Positions 1 through 7,353 of a stretch of 49,201 nt of DNA are shown here, piece after piece (positions within the stretch are counted from its first letter, which is position 1; each line of letters opens with the position of its first letter). The DNA comes from a virus. The stretch covers positions 1-49,201 of IMG/VR virus record IMGVR_UViG_3300043449_001335; one strand, 5' to 3'. The notes beneath the pieces were generated by a model. It ran no database searches. It saw nothing but the letters and a program-made list of their open reading frames with translations, and was not told the DNA's origin. The position numbers and the translations under genes were made by a program.

Positions 1-74
1 CCTCTATTGTATTCCTGTTCCCCGATTTTATTGAAATCCTCTAGTCGCATGTTTGCTAGGTTATTGATGTTCAT
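1..74 (-). CDS. partial small protein, 5' end only
   Basis: The first 24 codons of a minus-strand gene that runs off the left edge. It begins MNINNLANMRLEDFNK and follows an AGGAAG ribosome binding site five bases before the ATG. It overlaps the 3' end of the upstream gene by 14 nt, so it is the next member of the same operon. Too little is visible to suggest a function. Confidence 0.6.
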   Translation of the reverse strand, partial: MNINNLANMRLEDFNKIGEQEYNR

Positions 75-225
75 TGTCTTCCTTTACGTTAAATTGTGTT
101 CTTAGGTACTGTGCGTACTTCCTTCCAAACTGGAAGCACCACTCTTGTGGCATATTAGAGCTCTTCTTGATGTCTAGACCAAGATTACGCTCTATATGTT
201 GAATGATTAGCTCTGCCTTATCCAT
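61..225 (-). CDS. small hypothetical protein (54 aa)
   Basis: A 54-residue reading frame that starts MDKAELIIQHIERNLG and ends KEDNEHQ. Its ATG overlaps the stop of the preceding gene by 8 nt (ATGGATAA) and follows a strong GGGGGA ribosome binding site, so translational coupling is likely. The protein is soluble and mixed-charge, with no recognisable motif. Support comes from the binding site, the overlap and its place in a packed operon rather than from homology. Confidence 0.65.
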   Translation of the reverse strand: MDKAELIIQHIERNLGLDIKKSSNMPQEWCFQFGRKYAQYLRTQFNVKEDNEHQ

Positions 226-685
226 TCTCTTCCCCCACAATATGTATACTTAGTTTACCACTATCCTGCATCTCTTGAATCCACTCAGCAGCAAACTCAT
301 CCATCTCAGCACGTGCAGCAACCTCTTCAGGAGCATTATAGTCATATGCCATCTCTTTGGCATGCCACTCACGTACGGTCTCTAGTGCCTCGTCTAGGCT
401 CTTAAAGTCCTGGCTACGTCCTTCTTCACAGAATACGTATGAGTAGATGCAGACATTCATAATAGGGACCTCAGATGGATTCTCAGAACGATCCCAATAG
501 TTTCCATACTCTAGGCTAATCCAGCCTTCAGAAGACTTACAGTGACTTTCGTAGGAGAAATAGTGCTGGTAAGCCTCATCTAGCAAACGGCTAATCTCTT
601 GTAGCTTTTCAATAGTATCCATTTTATTACTTTCTGTTATGTGGTAACAATTGCCTTCGTGGCAATTAGGGCAATCTGGCTTCAT
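218..685 (-). CDS. hypothetical acidic protein with N-terminal CxxC (155 aa)
   Basis: The frame begins MKPDCPNCHEGNCYHI, giving a small Cys/His cluster (C5, C8, C13, H15) that could bind zinc, and continues as an acidic protein of 155 aa. A GGAGAAG ribosome binding site sits just ahead of this ATG. An internal ATG at 622 with a weaker AGAAAG site would remove the cysteine cluster. The first start overlaps the upstream zinc-ribbon gene by 20 nt. I recognise no family. It belongs to the leftward operon that begins at 1417. Confidence 0.65.
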   Translation of the reverse strand: MKPDCPNCHEGNCYHITESNKMDTIEKLQEISRLLDEAYQHYFSYESHCKSSEGWISLEYGNYWDRSENPSEVPIMNVCIYSYVFCEEGRSQDFKSLDEALETVREWHAKEMAYDYNAPEEVAARAEMDEFAAEWIQEMQDSGKLSIHIVGEENG

Positions 686-938
686 TTACTTCTCCATCGA
701 TACTATCTTTCAACCATTCCAAACGGTCTACAACTTCTGGTAAATCGCTGTTTTCGATAAACTGTTCTAGCAACTTGATAATGCGTTCTACCGCTCTATC
801 ATCGCCATAGCAAATAGGACAGGTAAACATTTCAGAATAGTAATAGTCACAAAGTTTACAATACTTACGCTCATTTAGGGTACGGTCTGCCACTTCTGGC
901 TTTTTACCCCAAACTTCTGCCTGTCTTGGATCATTCAT
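666..938 (-). CDS. small zinc-ribbon protein (90 aa)
   Basis: Starting at MNDPRQAEVW, the protein has a CKLC...CPIC pair (about residues 28-43) typical of a zinc ribbon, followed by a helical acidic tail. The start at 938 is chosen because its ATG shares one base with the stop of the upstream gene (TAATG) and follows AGGAGA. Zinc ribbons of this size in phages often mediate protein or nucleic-acid contacts, but no partner is evident. Function unknown. Confidence 0.7.
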   Translation of the reverse strand: MNDPRQAEVWGKKPEVADRTLNERKYCKLCDYYYSEMFTCPICYGDDRAVERIIKLLEQFIENSDLPEVVDRLEWLKDSIDGEVNEARLP

Positions 939-1417
939 TAGTTCTCCTTGTGTGTAACCCAGTAGTACTGGCAACGGTCACAGCATGGTTCATTGTTAGG
1001 ACTGATAACAGCCTTAGCAAAGTTGTGGTAGTAGATATCGTCTTTACGATACAGGTTAGCCTTGTGTGTAGTAGTAACCTTAGCCATAATGTTCTTATCG
1101 TTATACCATTTAGGCAGTCCATTACCCCATTGGTCGATTGTACGTACACGTAGTTGGATTAGGTTATCTTTGTTCTTATCAGTCTTAATACCCCTGCGAT
1201 CTGCCTCACGTAGCATGGCTAGTATGTAGTCAAATAGGGTATTCTCATACCCACGCCACATCTTAACAGCAGGATGGTTACGCCAACCAGCTTTAGGGTC
1301 AGGATTCATAAGGACATTCATAATCTGATAGCCCTCTAGGATTTGCTTATTTAGGCGTTTACTATCCAGAGCATTAGCAGATTTGTCAAAGTCTTTATAT
1401 GGGAGAAAGGTTTGCAT
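938..1417 (-). CDS. pyrimidine-dimer DNA glycosylase-like protein (MSMEG_6728 type, 159 aa)
   Basis: The sequence MQTFLPYKDFDKSANALDSKR, then LNKQILEGYQI, GWRNHPAVKMWRGYE and THKANLYRKDDIYY matches the bacterial family annotated as pyrimidine dimer DNA glycosylase/endonuclease V-like (MSMEG_6728 type). Full family length is about 150-160 aa, so it appears intact. The start at 1417 follows AAGGAAA and gives the conserved MQTFLPY N-terminus. The predicted role is base-excision repair of UV damage in phage DNA; biochemical function of this subgroup is less certain than the name suggests. It is the first gene after a strong promoter at 1455-1483 and heads the leftward operon. Confidence 0.8.
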   Translation of the reverse strand: MQTFLPYKDFDKSANALDSKRLNKQILEGYQIMNVLMNPDPKAGWRNHPAVKMWRGYENTLFDYILAMLREADRRGIKTDKNKDNLIQLRVRTIDQWGNGLPKWYNDKNIMAKVTTTHKANLYRKDDIYYHNFAKAVISPNNEPCCDRCQYYWVTHKEN

Positions 1418-1454
1418 TATTTCCTTAAATGAAATATATTTTACGTTTAATGTA

Positions 1455-1486
1455 AGTATACTAGAGAATAGGGCTTGTGTCAAGCC
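1455..1486 (-). promoter_or_regulatory. sigma-70-type promoter with palindrome over the -35 box
   Basis: On the minus strand TTGACA (1483-1478) and TATACT (1460-1455) are separated by exactly 17 bases, a near-consensus housekeeping promoter driving the glycosylase operon (ATG at 1417). The -35 box lies in a perfect 15-nt palindrome, GGCTTG-TGT-CAAGCC (1472-1486), a candidate operator. No regulator has been matched to it. Confidence 0.7.
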
Positions 1487-1514
1487 TATGTAACCTCTTA
1501 TTTACCGCCGAGCT

Positions 1515-2072
1515 TTACAGCTCAGAAGGAACCCAAAGAACATCATTTCCGCCGTTTGCAACCCTAGCGAGAACGAACATTAAGTCAGATAATCTATTTA
1601 GATACTTTGGCACAAGAAGGTTAGTATCTCCCTCTTGCTTTACGATCTCCCAAACAGCCAGCTCAGCCTCTCTGACCTCACAACGAGCAACGTGCAGGTG
1701 AGCAGCGAATGGCGTACCACCAGGAAGCACAAATGATGTTAGATTAGCTAGCTTAGCATTGTAAGCATCAATCAAGTTTTCTAGACCAACAATATGGCCC
1801 TCAGTAATTCTCAAAGCCTTGTCACGTCTTGTATTGGTAGGAACAGATAGGTCAGCACCAAGATCAAACAGGTCATTCTGCACATGCTGAAGGATTATTG
1901 CAATACCTGGAGTTTTGCATTCAGTTGCTGCAAGTCCAATGTATGAGTTTGCTGTATCTACCTTGCCAATTGCTCTAATGCGAAGGCTGTTCTTTTCAAC
2001 TCTATCTAGGTTACCCAGAGATGTGTGACCTACGTCACCTGTCTTGGTATAAATCTTAGTTAGTCTAATCAA
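1515..2072 (-). CDS. PduO-type ATP:cob(I)alamin adenosyltransferase
   Basis: This enzyme transfers the adenosyl group of ATP to cob(I)alamin to make adenosylcobalamin. The N-terminal ATP-binding signature TKTGDVGHTSLGN (about residues 9-21) is the hallmark of the PduO/MMAB family. The later VARCEVREAE and LNRLSDLMFVLARV segments also match. At 185 aa it has full family length. The start is a TTG placed directly after the TAA of the upstream gene and preceded by GAGGA, so it is probably translated by coupling. A B12-dependent ribonucleotide reductase is encoded at 38747-40777, so this gene most likely supplies or regenerates its cofactor during infection; that link is inference. Confidence 0.9.
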   Translation of the reverse strand: MIRLTKIYTKTGDVGHTSLGNLDRVEKNSLRIRAIGKVDTANSYIGLAATECKTPGIAIILQHVQNDLFDLGADLSVPTNTRRDKALRITEGHIVGLENLIDAYNAKLANLTSFVLPGGTPFAAHLHVARCEVREAELAVWEIVKQEGDTNLLVPKYLNRLSDLMFVLARVANGGNDVLWVPSEL

Positions 2073-2243
2073 TTATTCCTCTTCCGAAATTTCATCTAAG
2101 TAGTCCTCAAATAAGGCTACGATCTCTTCTATATAATCATCATACTCTATATCAAGGATAATGTGTCCATCAGGCATTTTGTGGATTTTGATGTCCTGCC
2201 CTATCCTGAATAGCACATCGCCTATCTTGTCGTATAAGTTCAT
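2073..2243 (-). CDS. small acidic hypothetical protein (56 aa)
   Basis: Starts MNLYDKIGDVLFRIGQD and ends with an acidic tail (DYLDEISEEE). There is no ribosome binding site. Instead a TATACT box lies 6 nt before the ATG, so the mRNA probably begins at the start codon. The gene directly precedes the adenosyltransferase and is likely cotranscribed with it. Its start region is back to back with the GT8 gene promoter. No family recognised. Confidence 0.6.
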   Translation of the reverse strand: MNLYDKIGDVLFRIGQDIKIHKMPDGHIILDIEYDDYIEEIVALFEDYLDEISEEE

Positions 2244-2249
2244 AATGCA

Positions 2250-2255
2250 AGTATA
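2250..2255 (-). promoter_or_regulatory. -10 box for leaderless transcript
   Basis: TATACT on the minus strand, 6 nt before the ATG at 2243. No good -35 box is visible. Transcription would start at or next to the A of the ATG. Confidence 0.5.
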
Positions 2256-2267
2256 CACGATTTCTGG

Positions 2268-2273
2268 TATGAT
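2268..2273 (+). promoter_or_regulatory. extended -10 box for leaderless transcript
   Basis: TGG-TATGAT on the plus strand, 6 nt before the ATG at 2280; no ribosome binding site follows. It is divergent from the -10 box at 2250-2255. Confidence 0.5.
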
Positions 2274-2279
2274 TGTTAC

Positions 2280-3098
2280 ATGAGACAATGTGTTGCTTTT
2301 TCATTTGATATGAATTATTATGACGGTGCCTGTGTGGCAGTAAAGTCATTCCTAGATAATTACCATGGTACAGATGTACTAGATGTTTTCTGTTTGGTTA
2401 GACCAGACATGATGGACAAAAGAGCTGAGTTTGTTAGAGATATTGGTAATCCCAATAATGCACAGATTCACTTTGCCTATTCCCAGAAATTTTTTGATAT
2501 TGTTGAGAAGCCTAGTCTAAACGGTTCTTTACACATTTCAAGCCATGCATGGCAAAGACTATGGATGGGCTCAATCCTTGATACATACGATAAGGTTATC
2601 TATGTTGATGTTGATACTATTACACTTAGAGATGTTCAGCCAATGCTAGATTATCCATTGCGTAACAAGTTCTTGGCCGTACTAGAACATTCTGATGCCA
2701 ACTTTGAGATTTTTGGCACCTACGATAGACCATACTTTAACGATGGCGTGTTCATTACTGACCTTAACTACTGGCGTGAGATTGATATGGAAGCTTTGGT
2801 TGTTAAGGATATCCAAGAGCGTGGTGAAACTCTCTATATTGACCAAGATGCACTTAACTCAATTATCATTGATCATTGGTCACCTTTGCCAATTAGTTTT
2901 AACACTCTTTCTTGGACACACCAAGATAAGATATACTCAAAGAAGAATTGCAACCCAATCATTGTTCACTTTGTATCATCGCCTAAGCCTTGGCAGGGTT
3001 CAGACTATTCTGAGTCTCCTTGGGTAGCAAACTGGCATGAGAAGTTTAAGGAAGTTGAGTGGAATCGTGAAAACGAACCAATCTTTGAAAGTGCTTGA
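2280..3098 (+). CDS. GT8 family glycosyltransferase
   Basis: A retaining glycosyltransferase of the GT8 (galactosyl/glucosyltransferase, GT-A fold) family, which transfers sugar from a UDP-sugar. Visible hallmarks are the metal-binding DVD (residues 110-112, in KVIYVDVDTI), the acceptor-site segment YFNDGVFITDLNYWRE, DQDALN, and a C-terminal HFVSSPKPW that matches the family HxxGxxKPW metal motif. Length (272 aa) is normal. The start lacks a ribosome binding site but has a -10 box 6 nt upstream, consistent with a leaderless message. Acceptor unknown; other glycosyltransferases in the window suggest glycan decoration. Confidence 0.88.
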   Translation: MRQCVAFSFDMNYYDGACVAVKSFLDNYHGTDVLDVFCLVRPDMMDKRAEFVRDIGNPNNAQIHFAYSQKFFDIVEKPSLNGSLHISSHAWQRLWMGSILDTYDKVIYVDVDTITLRDVQPMLDYPLRNKFLAVLEHSDANFEIFGTYDRPYFNDGVFITDLNYWREIDMEALVVKDIQERGETLYIDQDALNSIIIDHWSPLPISFNTLSWTHQDKIYSKKNCNPIIVHFVSSPKPWQGSDYSESPWVANWHEKFKEVEWNRENEPIFESA

Positions 3099-3099
3099 T

Positions 3100-3273
3100 A
3101 TGCCTGAATGGAAGTCTAAGGTGCTAAATGCAGTAGCTTGGCTTCTTGGTATGCGTGGAGAGAATGTAGCATGCATTACTTTTAATTTTGATTATAGAGA
3201 TATTGGTGCATATAAACAGCATGTCTGCCAAGACTGCGGAAAGGAAGAATGTAATGTCTGCAAAAAAGACTAA
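3100..3273 (+). CDS. small Cys-rich hypothetical protein (57 aa)
   Basis: Begins MPEWKSKVLNAVAWLLGMRG just after the stop of the GT8 gene and ends with CQDCGKEECNVCKKD. That tail has two CxxC pairs that could hold one zinc ion. The N-terminal third is an amphipathic or weakly hydrophobic helix. It overlaps the start of the next gene by 20 nt. No family recognised. Confidence 0.55.
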   Translation: MPEWKSKVLNAVAWLLGMRGENVACITFNFDYRDIGAYKQHVCQDCGKEECNVCKKD

Positions 3274-3577
3274 AGAAGTACTTAATGAAATAGATGGGGT
3301 AAAGCTAGAACATAGCGAAGTTACTCTACATGTTGGACACGAGAAGGGCACTTGTCAAGAATTCTGGTGTACCCTACATAATCGATCACCACACCCTATG
3401 CGTTATATGATGCAATTCTGGCGTACAGAAAAGCAAATGATGGAGCGTATTTGTTCTCATGGAGTTGGACACCCTGACCCAGATGAGCTAATTACAAAAG
3501 ATTGGACCCATGGATGTGACGGTTGTTGTGATATTGCTATGGAATATCTTCGTATGAATAAGCGTCTTGACGTTTAA
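3254..3577 (+). CDS. hypothetical Cys/His-rich protein (107 aa)
   Basis: Starts MSAKKTKEVLNEIDGVK after a GGAAGA site. The C-terminal half holds CSHGVGHPDPDE and HGCDGCCDIAMEYL, a Cys/His cluster likely to bind metal. I believe similar small proteins occur in actinobacterial phages, but I cannot name a function. It ends convergently with the HNH gene, and the 3' ends overlap by 41 nt. Confidence 0.6.
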   Translation: MSAKKTKEVLNEIDGVKLEHSEVTLHVGHEKGTCQEFWCTLHNRSPHPMRYMMQFWRTEKQMMERICSHGVGHPDPDELITKDWTHGCDGCCDIAMEYLRMNKRLDV

Positions 3578-4055
3578 TAGCAACCTGAATGCCCTCGTAA
3601 TCTAAACTAGCATTCTTTTTATTATTGCAATACCCATGTGATGGCCTGGCATTCTCAAGAGTGTCAGGTCCTCCTTTTGATAGTGGCATTAGGTGATCAA
3701 TCTGCAACCCATATTCCCAACCATCTTTTCCACACTGTCTTGGTGCATTAAAATCAATAGGCTTATTACAAATGTGGCAGTCTGAACCATACATGTCTAT
3801 TACCTGCTGGTCTGTGTAATAACCCACCTCTACGCCTAGACTTCGTGCTCTACGCCTACTAGAGGATCTATTGTGTTCTAGTGCCTGACGCTTTCTCCAG
3901 GCCCTTCTGAGGACATTTATCTCGCTATTACGTTCCAGTCTTTGAAGCTTCCAGTGGGCCTTCATAGCCTCTCTACAAGGGTCACAGGGGATTTCTTTTA
4001 GCTTACGTGTGTGTAGGTTGTACCCACTCATTGTCCCATGCTCTATGCTAGTCAA
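3537..4055 (-). CDS. HNH endonuclease
   Basis: The C-terminal half has the zinc-bound HNH fold: CHICNKPIDF, then LQIDHLMPLSKGG (catalytic His), then ENARPSHGYCNNKK. The N-terminus carries the EHGTMSGYN...CDPC element common in phage HNH proteins. To keep that element the start is placed at a TTG (4055) that overlaps the stop of the upstream gene by 8 nt (TTGACTAG) after GGTGG. An ATG at 4031 would cut the element, and one at 4085 is also possible. HNH enzymes nick or cut DNA; here it may be a homing-type free-standing gene or act in packaging. Confidence 0.8.
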   Translation of the reverse strand: MTSIEHGTMSGYNLHTRKLKEIPCDPCREAMKAHWKLQRLERNSEINVLRRAWRKRQALEHNRSSSRRRARSLGVEVGYYTDQQVIDMYGSDCHICNKPIDFNAPRQCGKDGWEYGLQIDHLMPLSKGGPDTLENARPSHGYCNNKKNASLDYEGIQVAIKRQDAYSYEDIP

Positions 4056-4404
4056 GAACCACCACACAATACTGTGAGGTTGCATCTATGTTTGCATGTG
4101 CAAGTTTATTTGTTTGTGGCAAAAATACAAATTTGCTAGGGTTTAGCTCTACATAATTAAACTTATTTAAGATAAAGCTTAGTGATCCAACATTGTAATA
4201 CTTGTATATGTCATTATCATAGAAAAAGTTTGATATTTTTATCTTAAAAATTGTGAGAGGATCCGTGTGTTCATAGGGGCTTTCTTTTATACCAGTCATT
4301 GGTATGTTTATTGGACTAGACATATCTACCCCTGCCTCTAAGGCTTGTTGTATAACAATTCCAAACTTTGATGGTTCTGTAATAAAATTATTTATTTCAC
4401 TCAT
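4048..4404 (-). CDS. hypothetical protein (118 aa)
   Basis: Begins MSEINNFITEPSKFGIVIQQ and contains NIDATSQYCVVVLD at the end. The ATG overlaps the stop of the SGNH gene by 4 nt (ATGA), so it is coupled to that gene. No motif is recognised. Base composition is like the neighbouring SGNH gene, so the two may act together on the same substrate, which is inference from position only. Confidence 0.6.
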   Translation of the reverse strand: MSEINNFITEPSKFGIVIQQALEAGVDMSSPINIPMTGIKESPYEHTDPLTIFKIKISNFFYDNDIYKYYNVGSLSFILNKFNYVELNPSKFVFLPQTNKLAHANIDATSQYCVVVLD

Positions 4405-5258
4405 TTAATATTTGCCTTCTTGCATATAAAATCTGCATAAAAATCATGGAAAGATTCTCCAGGATGTACATTGTCTTTGGCTATAAGAGAATATTTTTTG
4501 CCCTTGTTCTTACCAGTATCATATTTAAATACTGCTTCTTCCATTTCGCTTTCACTGAAGTAATGAAATGTTTCAAAATCTTTTAGAATTTTAATTGTCT
4601 CATCACCAAGTTGCTGAGACCAATCATCTCTTTCCTCTGTAGTTCCTGGATAATACTTCTTTTCATCTTGATCTGGATAAATACTTTTAGCTTCTCCACC
4701 CTTAAATGTAGTGATATCGTCTGGCTTTAACGGCCATCCAAAAACTGGAATCTCCCAAGTAAAACTATAAAGCTTAATATTATTTGACTTACAGTATTGC
4801 TCAAGCCAAGAGTATGATCTCCATACCATAAGCTGAACATGCTTATAGTCATTTCCACAATACTCTAAATCTCTAGAAGCATTTGGAAATAGAATATAGA
4901 TTTCATCTGGGTTTCCATAGTTGTAGATATACTTAAATATTTGATCAACAATATCTGTTATTGATAGTCCAGATACGCCAATGTTGTAGTATCCAGACGT
5001 TCCAGACATTCTTTGATGTGTCTTATATGCCCAAGTTTCTTCTGGCTCTAGGGCTTCTCCTGAAGTAAAAGAACAGCCAGCAAATATTACATGCTTACCA
5101 TCATGGTCTTTTGTAAACTCATCACAGCGATACAGCCATTCTGCACCAATCCAAGAATTTAGCTTATATCCAATCTCATTACGTATTGGCTTACCTTTAC
5201 TATCATCAATTTGTCTTATTTCTTTTAGATGTGAATTTGGTCCTGTAAAGTGTTGCAT
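4401..5258 (-). CDS. SGNH/GDSL-like hydrolase (paralogue of 27224-28165)
   Basis: Block I of SGNH hydrolases is seen as HVIFAGCSFTSGEAL (nucleophile Ser about residue 63), a block-II-like glycine in NIGVSGLSITDIV, and a C-terminal DNVHPG supplying the Asp/His pair. The length of 285 aa is normal. The start at 5258 follows AGGAAAA; two upstream in-frame ATGs lack a binding site. Such proteins act as O-acyl esterases or O-acetyltransferase domains on glycans. A second copy with the same layout sits in the carbamoyltransferase operon, suggesting both modify polysaccharide, though the substrate is unknown. Confidence 0.75.
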   Translation of the reverse strand: MQHFTGPNSHLKEIRQIDDSKGKPIRNEIGYKLNSWIGAEWLYRCDEFTKDHDGKHVIFAGCSFTSGEALEPEETWAYKTHQRMSGTSGYYNIGVSGLSITDIVDQIFKYIYNYGNPDEIYILFPNASRDLEYCGNDYKHVQLMVWRSYSWLEQYCKSNNIKLYSFTWEIPVFGWPLKPDDITTFKGGEAKSIYPDQDEKKYYPGTTEERDDWSQQLGDETIKILKDFETFHYFSESEMEEAVFKYDTGKNKGKKYSLIAKDNVHPGESFHDFYADFICKKANIK

Positions 5259-5303
5259 AAAGTTTTCCTGTTCTATCACTATATATTCTACCATGAATAC
5301 GAA

Positions 5304-5335
5304 TTGTGGCGATACCGTTTCTGATACCGCCACAA
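5304..5335 (-). other. strong RNA hairpin between genes
   Basis: On the minus strand TTGTGGCG pairs perfectly with CGCCACAA and the helix extends inward by GTATC/GGTAT (two G-U pairs) around an AGAAAC loop, about 13 pairs in all. It lies just after the lysozyme-like gene and before the SGNH gene. There is no U-tract, so it may be an RNA-processing or stability element rather than an intrinsic terminator. Confidence 0.5.
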
Positions 5336-5364
5336 CCCATCTATATTCAATTGTTATTTAGTTA

Positions 5365-5943
5365 TTAGTTTGGGAACTTACCCATCCATTCCTTTACCAA
5401 AGAAGTAACTCCGTGCCATGCAGACCAGTTTTGGCCTCCATCCGACATGAAGTAGGCAATCTCAGCATTCACAATTGGATCATACAGATCTGTATATGAT
5501 TTCAAGTCGAACTTGTCCAATCGATCCTGCCCAAGCGAACCAATCATATTGATTTGAAAAATTCCATATGAATTGTCTCCTGTGCTTGCGTTACGATTGT
5601 GAGCCATTGGTCGCCCATTTGACTCCTTCATCGCAATTGCCCATGCTTCCTTTAGATCTTTGCCACGGAACCCAACGCTGTATAAAACATCTTTGAGTTC
5701 TTGAGCCGTAAGCATGTCATTAGTGTCATACTTTGTCTTAGAAACGGTTTTTGCTGTGATTGCAGCCTGTTCTAAGGGGCTTGGCTTTGTTGTCACGCTA
5801 ACATTCAAATACTTAGGTGCTGTATTTGAAGAAGCAGTTAGTGTGGCAGCGTTAGCGTTTGCACTTGAAGCAACAAATGCCAACATAACGACAATGGTAC
5901 TAAAGGCAAGGCCAATCTTACCGTTGTTTTCTGGTTGTATCAT
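5365..5943 (-). CDS. exported lysozyme-like (lytic transglycosylase fold) protein
   Basis: Begins MIQPENNGKIGLAF, giving a signal peptide with hydrophobic core and an ANANA cleavage region near residue 31. The C-terminal domain reads LKEAWAIAMKESNGRPMAHNR then NSYGIFQINMIG, the SLT/lysozyme-like fold with catalytic Glu in MKESNG. The start at 5943 follows a perfect AAGGAGG. It probably cuts peptidoglycan glycan strands outside the membrane, either for lysis or as a resuscitation-factor-like protein of the host type. Two other endolysins occur at 24159-25772. A small hairpin (5969-5988) sits in its leader. Confidence 0.82.
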   Translation of the reverse strand: MIQPENNGKIGLAFSTIVVMLAFVASSANANAATLTASSNTAPKYLNVSVTTKPSPLEQAAITAKTVSKTKYDTNDMLTAQELKDVLYSVGFRGKDLKEAWAIAMKESNGRPMAHNRNASTGDNSYGIFQINMIGSLGQDRLDKFDLKSYTDLYDPIVNAEIAYFMSDGGQNWSAWHGVTSLVKEWMGKFPN

Positions 5944-5968
5944 TCGCTTCCTCCTTAAGAAAGACAAA

Positions 5969-5988
5969 GACACCTTTTAAGGGGTGTC
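5969..5988 (-). promoter_or_regulatory. leader hairpin upstream of lysozyme-like gene
   Basis: GACACC and GGTGTC form a 6-pair stem around an AT-rich loop, about 25 nt before the ribosome binding site and just after AT-rich promoter-like sequence (TATACA and TATAGT-like boxes near 5990-6005). It may stabilise the transcript. Confidence 0.3.
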
Positions 5989-6051
5989 CTTGTATATACT
6001 ATTCTATCAGCTATTGATATTGATGTCAAATATTAGATTATAAAATGTGAA

Positions 6052-6249
6052 TTAAATCACTTCAAATGATGGATACACTTCGTTACATGAGTAGCAGTAG
6101 TGCGTATGTCCAACATCCTTTAGACCACCAAGGGCAATCTTTTCCAATTTTGCTAGATCGATCCACTTTGGTGTTGGATATCCATACAAAATTGGTGCCA
6201 TATTTTCATTGCCACAAATTGGGCATGGCGTTATTTCTAATTCTTCCAT
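6052..6249 (-). CDS. small zinc-ribbon protein (65 aa)
   Basis: MEELEITPCPICGNENMAPI contains the first CPIC, and HYCYSCNEVYPSFEVI at the C-terminus supplies a second CxxC, so a one-zinc ribbon is likely. The YPTPKWIDLAKLEKIALGG middle resembles small actinobacterial and actinophage proteins. The start at 6249 gives 7 nt spacing from AGGAG; an ATG at 6255 is too close. Function unknown. Confidence 0.65.
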   Translation of the reverse strand: MEELEITPCPICGNENMAPILYGYPTPKWIDLAKLEKIALGGLKDVGHTHYCYSCNEVYPSFEVI

Positions 6250-6262
6250 GGTCATTCTCCTA

Positions 6263-6802
6263 TCATATCTCAAAAGCATATTGCTTGTCAAGTGTGAACC
6301 ACATTGGTAATGAGTATCTATCTTGCTCTATATCTGAGACAAAGTGTTCATCTTCCAAAGAGTTAAAGATTATTAAGTCACCCATTTGTGGTGTAATCTC
6401 TATCTCAGTATCAGTGAACCCAATAGATCCATTATTGTCTAAATCATTTAAATATAGCATAGCTGTGTATTTTAAATGACCGTTTGTACCCTCGCAACCA
6501 TCCTTGTGAGGCGTTAGCTTAGACCCTGGAACCTGCTTAGACAGGAACCAGGATGTTAATACAACATCACCTTCAAGATGCTCAGTTACTTTATTAAAAA
6601 TAGATACAAGAGTATCTTTTACTGGACTAACTGCATCCATAGTAAAAATTGCTTGCTCAGGTAACTCTTCGTCATAGCCAAAGCGAAGCATATATCTTTT
6701 TCTATCATCACGATATATAAATATATTAAGATTGTTTTCGATAAAGTTGCACAATTCTTCAGCAACATCTTTGCTGATAAAATTATTAATTACCTGTATC
6801 AT
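6263..6802 (-). CDS. 2OG-Fe(II) oxygenase (prolyl-4-hydroxylase type)
   Basis: The jelly-roll iron site is clear: PHKDG gives H99 and D101, DEHFVSD gives H153, and R162 (DRYSLPMWF) would bind 2-oxoglutarate. The N-terminus MIQVINNFISKDVAEELC is typical of short prolyl-hydroxylase-like proteins. The start at 6802 is chosen because a TGATATAAT box ends 7 nt before it, implying a leaderless message; an ATG at 6811 lies inside that spacing. It is one of seven such genes here. It probably hydroxylates a protein, glycan or nucleoside; the target is not visible. Confidence 0.88.
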   Translation of the reverse strand: MIQVINNFISKDVAEELCNFIENNLNIFIYRDDRKRYMLRFGYDEELPEQAIFTMDAVSPVKDTLVSIFNKVTEHLEGDVVLTSWFLSKQVPGSKLTPHKDGCEGTNGHLKYTAMLYLNDLDNNGSIGFTDTEIEITPQMGDLIIFNSLEDEHFVSDIEQDRYSLPMWFTLDKQYAFEI

Positions 6803-6809
6803 ATTATTC

Positions 6810-6818
6810 ATTATATCA
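6810..6818 (-). promoter_or_regulatory. extended -10 box TGATATAAT for leaderless transcript
   Basis: On the minus strand TGATATAAT ends 7 nt before the ATG at 6802, directly downstream of the tRNA-Arg gene. Confidence 0.5.
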
Positions 6819-6822
6819 CGAT

Positions 6823-6899
<77 letters not shown>

Positions 6900-6900
6900 T

Positions 6901-6977
6901 TGGTAGGGCAGGTGGGACTTGAACCCACGACAACCACCTTATAAGAGTGGTGCTCTAACCGACTGAACTACTGCCCC
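6901..6977 (-). tRNA. tRNA-Ile (UAU)
   Basis: Acceptor GGGGCAG pairs with CTGCCCT, the anticodon loop CTTATAA gives UAU, the T loop is TTCAAGT, and CCA is encoded. It reads AUA directly. Most bacteria instead read AUA with a lysidine-modified CAU tRNA, so a phage-supplied UAU tRNA would relieve AUA-rich phage messages. Confidence 0.92.
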
Positions 6978-6983
6978 AAGACT

Positions 6984-7196
6984 TTATATCTTGGACTGTA
7001 TTCGTTCGATTACTGCCTTAAGATAGTAGCCATAATATGGATCTTCATCTTTATTTGCATACAGTTCAGACTCCAAATCTTTAACAATTTCGTTATATGC
7101 ATGGAGCCTTTGATGCTTTTTTTGATCATCCATTAGTTGTTGTGTAATGTGCAAATAGCCATGTGGCCAATTGCATTTTAGCTCAGTACTTGTCAT
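6984..7196 (-). CDS. small hypothetical protein (70 aa)
   Basis: Begins MTSTELKCNWPHGYLHITQQ and is mostly helical and charged, with YYGYYLKAVIERIQSKI at the end. The ATG at 7196 overlaps the preceding small membrane gene by 14 nt. No good binding site is seen, so coupling is presumed. Alternative in-frame starts lie up to 7220. No family recognised. Confidence 0.5.
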   Translation of the reverse strand: MTSTELKCNWPHGYLHITQQLMDDQKKHQRLHAYNEIVKDLESELYANKDEDPYYGYYLKAVIERIQSKI

Positions 7197-7353
7197 GGGT
7201 AATATCATGCCTATCATCAATATACTTGTGAATCTTTCTTAATGTACGTGCTTTAGAGATTCCAAAAACTGCTAAAGCAAATACAGCATTCCAAAAAAAT
7301 TCAGCAACAATATGGTCAATGCCAAATACAACTTCAAATAGATGGTGTTCCAT
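7183..7353 (-). CDS. small single-span membrane protein (56 aa)
   Basis: Starts MEHHLFEVVFGIDHIVAEFF and has one hydrophobic stretch (about residues 13-33, through WNAVFALAVFG) followed by a basic RTLRKIHKY segment, which fits an N-out or N-in single-span protein. The ATG shares one base with the groES stop (TAATG) after GAGGAA. It belongs to the thyX-groES operon. Function unknown. Confidence 0.65.
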   Translation of the reverse strand: MEHHLFEVVFGIDHIVAEFFWNAVFALAVFGISKARTLRKIHKYIDDRHDITHDKY

